Shown piece after piece: positions 63,127 through 64,000 of a stretch of DNA of 64,000 bases. The stretch spans positions 1,736,001-1,800,000 of the forward strand of contig NZ_CP045032.1 of the NCBI RefSeq assembly GCF_009026825.1. The letters are read 5' to 3'. The translations under genes and the position numbers were made by a program. The DNA is from Corynebacterium urogenitale (GTDB lineage: Bacteria; Actinomycetota; Actinomycetes; Mycobacteriales; Mycobacteriaceae). Numbering within the stretch: the first letter of the stretch is position 1; each line of letters starts with the position of its first letter. A model generated the notes under the pieces. It worked only from the letters and a program-made list of their open reading frames with translations, was not told where the DNA came from and did not search any database.

Positions 63127-64000
63127 TACTGCAAACCCTCCTCAGGGTCTACATTGGAACGAACATAAAGAATACGGTCGCCTGGTTCCACAGTCTCTGC
63201 CTCGGCAGAGTCGATGCGGTAGAGCTCACCGGACCGGACCACGCCCAGCACCACGTCCTCCAGCACGCGCGGGTTACCGCCGACTTCCTCCTCAACGACC
63301 ATGCGCTCGGCGATGGAGAAGCCTTCATCCGGGCTGAGCAAATCCTCCATCATCTCCGTCACCGAAGGGGTCACGGTCGCAAGACCCATGAGGCGCCCGG
63401 CGGTTTCGCTTGAGATCACCACAGAGTCCGCACCAGACTGGCGCAACAGGTGTGAATTATCGGACTCACGGACAGAGGCGACGATGGTTGCCGACGGGGC
63501 AATTTCGCGCACGGACAGGGTGATAAGCACGGCGGTATCGTCCTGGTTCGGTGCGACCACCACGGCACGCGCACGGTTAACACCGGCGAGTTTCAGCACG
63601 TCGGAGCGCGTCGCGGAGCCCTGCACAGTGACGAGTCCCTGGGCTGACGCCTGTTCGAGTACCTCGCGGTCGGTATCGACAACCACGATCTGTCCTGGGG
63701 ATACGCCGTCGGCGAGCAGCGCGGTGACGGCGGAGCGCCCCTTGGTGCCGTAGCCGATAACGATCGTGTGATTGCGCATGCGCTTCCTCCAACGACGGAT
63801 CTGCAGAGCCTTTCGGGACTCTTCGGTGAGAACGGACAAGGTCGTGCCGACCAAGAGGATCAGGAAGACCACGCGCAGTGGCGTGATAATCAGGATGTTG
63901 AGTAGCCGGGCGTGCTGGGTCACTGGGGCAATGTCACCGTAACCGGTGGTCGACAAGGACACCGCTGCGTAGTACACAGCATCGAGGAACGTCTCCATGC
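63126..64000 (-). CDS. Potassium channel with RCK domain, CglK-like, N-terminus outside window
   Basis: At least 290 codons; the first part lies beyond the right edge. Visible: pore helix and selectivity filter STTGYGDIAPV, the second membrane helix (LLNILIITPLRVVFLILLVG), a basic linker (RRWRKRMRN), then an RCK/TrkA-N domain with GxGxxG as IVIGYGTKGRSAV and the NAD-site Asp in VVVDTDREVLEQ, and a RCK C-terminal part ending DRILYVRSNVDPEEGLQ. Same gene as C. glutamicum cglK by architecture and position beside uvrD2. A strong internal ribosome binding site is listed separately. Confidence 0.88.
   Translation of the reverse strand, partial: METFLDAVYYAAVSLSTTGYGDIAPVTQHARLLNILIITPLRVVFLILLVGTTLSVLTEESRKALQIRRWRKRMRNHTIVIGYGTKGRSAVTALLADGVSPGQIVVVDTDREVLEQASAQGLVTVQGSATRSDVLKLAGVNRARAVVVAPNQDDTAVLITLSVREIAPSATIVASVRESDNSHLLRQSGADSVVISSETAGRLMGLATVTPSVTEMMEDLLSPDEGFSIAERMVVEEEVGGNPRVLEDVVLGVVRSGELYRIDSAEAETVEPGDRILYVRSNVDPEEGLQ
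63779..63790 (-). promoter_or_regulatory. Internal ribosome binding site and start for a free RCK domain
   Basis: On the minus strand GGAGGA (63790-63785) is followed after 5 nt by ATG (63779-63777) in frame with the channel, encoding MRNHTIVIGYG. This is one of the best Shine-Dalgarno matches in the window. The product would be a 217-aa stand-alone RCK domain (63126-63779), as known for RCK-gated channels such as MthK. Confidence 0.65.

Overview
The window is a continuous piece of chromosome from a Corynebacterium (order Mycobacteriales). Species is not resolved. The gene content and order are typical of the genus: metG-tatD-rpf-rsmA, mprA-mprB-htrA-moaB-mscL, galU-glp-rimJ-glpR, perM-purN-purH, and UPF0182-ylbL-DUF2342-ThiF-like-uvrD2. 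Other supporting traits are GTG/TTG starts, leaderless genes with a TANNNT box about 7 nt before the start codon, a protein O-mannosyltransferase, and a BetP-type carrier in the metG/tatD neighbourhood. I see no prophage, insertion sequence, CRISPR array, rRNA gene or origin; the only tRNA is an initiator tRNA.

Layout. 1-8.4 kb: start of rsmA, Rpf resuscitation factor, TatD, MetG, an Rrf2 regulator, BetP and RsmI. 8.4-17.2 kb: Pmt, an anti-sigma-like zinc-finger membrane protein, DoxX, and the GlpR-RimJ-Glp-GalU cell division/envelope block, then 5-formyl-THF cyclo-ligase and MscL. 17.2-22.1 kb: MoaB-like protein, HtrA protease and the MprAB two-component system (envelope stress). 22.4-24.2 kb: six ribosomal protein genes (L32, L31, L28, L33, S14, S18), all in versions without zinc-binding cysteines. 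24.5-26.4 kb: RDD and AEC membrane proteins. 26.8-38.6 kb: a nine-gene catabolic operon plus its TetR regulator, encoding a full route from isovaleryl-CoA (leucine, isovalerate) to acetyl-CoA. 38.7-45.6 kb: two secreted or anchored proteins, purH-purN-perM and an M23 peptidase. 45.7-48.8 kb: PcrA helicase and chorismate mutase. 48.9-53.4 kb: four exported proteins (serine protease, PAP2 phosphatase, SGNH hydrolase, lipoprotein). 53.6-64 kb: tRNA-fMet, UPF0182, PPA1309-like protein, YlbL, DUF2342, a ThiF/TOMM-like protein, UvrD2 and a K+ channel cut by the window end.

How the parts work together. The best-supported system is the leucine/isovalerate operon. FadD could activate the free acid; FadE, AccA1/AccD1, MaoC and CitE convert isovaleryl-CoA to acetoacetate plus acetyl-CoA; ScoAB and thiolase finish to acetyl-CoA. 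Two similar 20-bp sites, one before the tetR gene and one before accD1, look like its operators. The Glp/GlpR pair is a repurposed MoeA-like protein and its membrane receptor in cell division.

Less expected signals are: a strong internal ribosome binding site that would release the RCK domain of the K+ channel as a separate protein; short degenerate repeats that start at the stop codons of three genes and run downstream; a large inverted repeat at 26.4 kb; long G tracts in a 33-bp convergent gap; and a shared C-terminal domain in two exported proteins.
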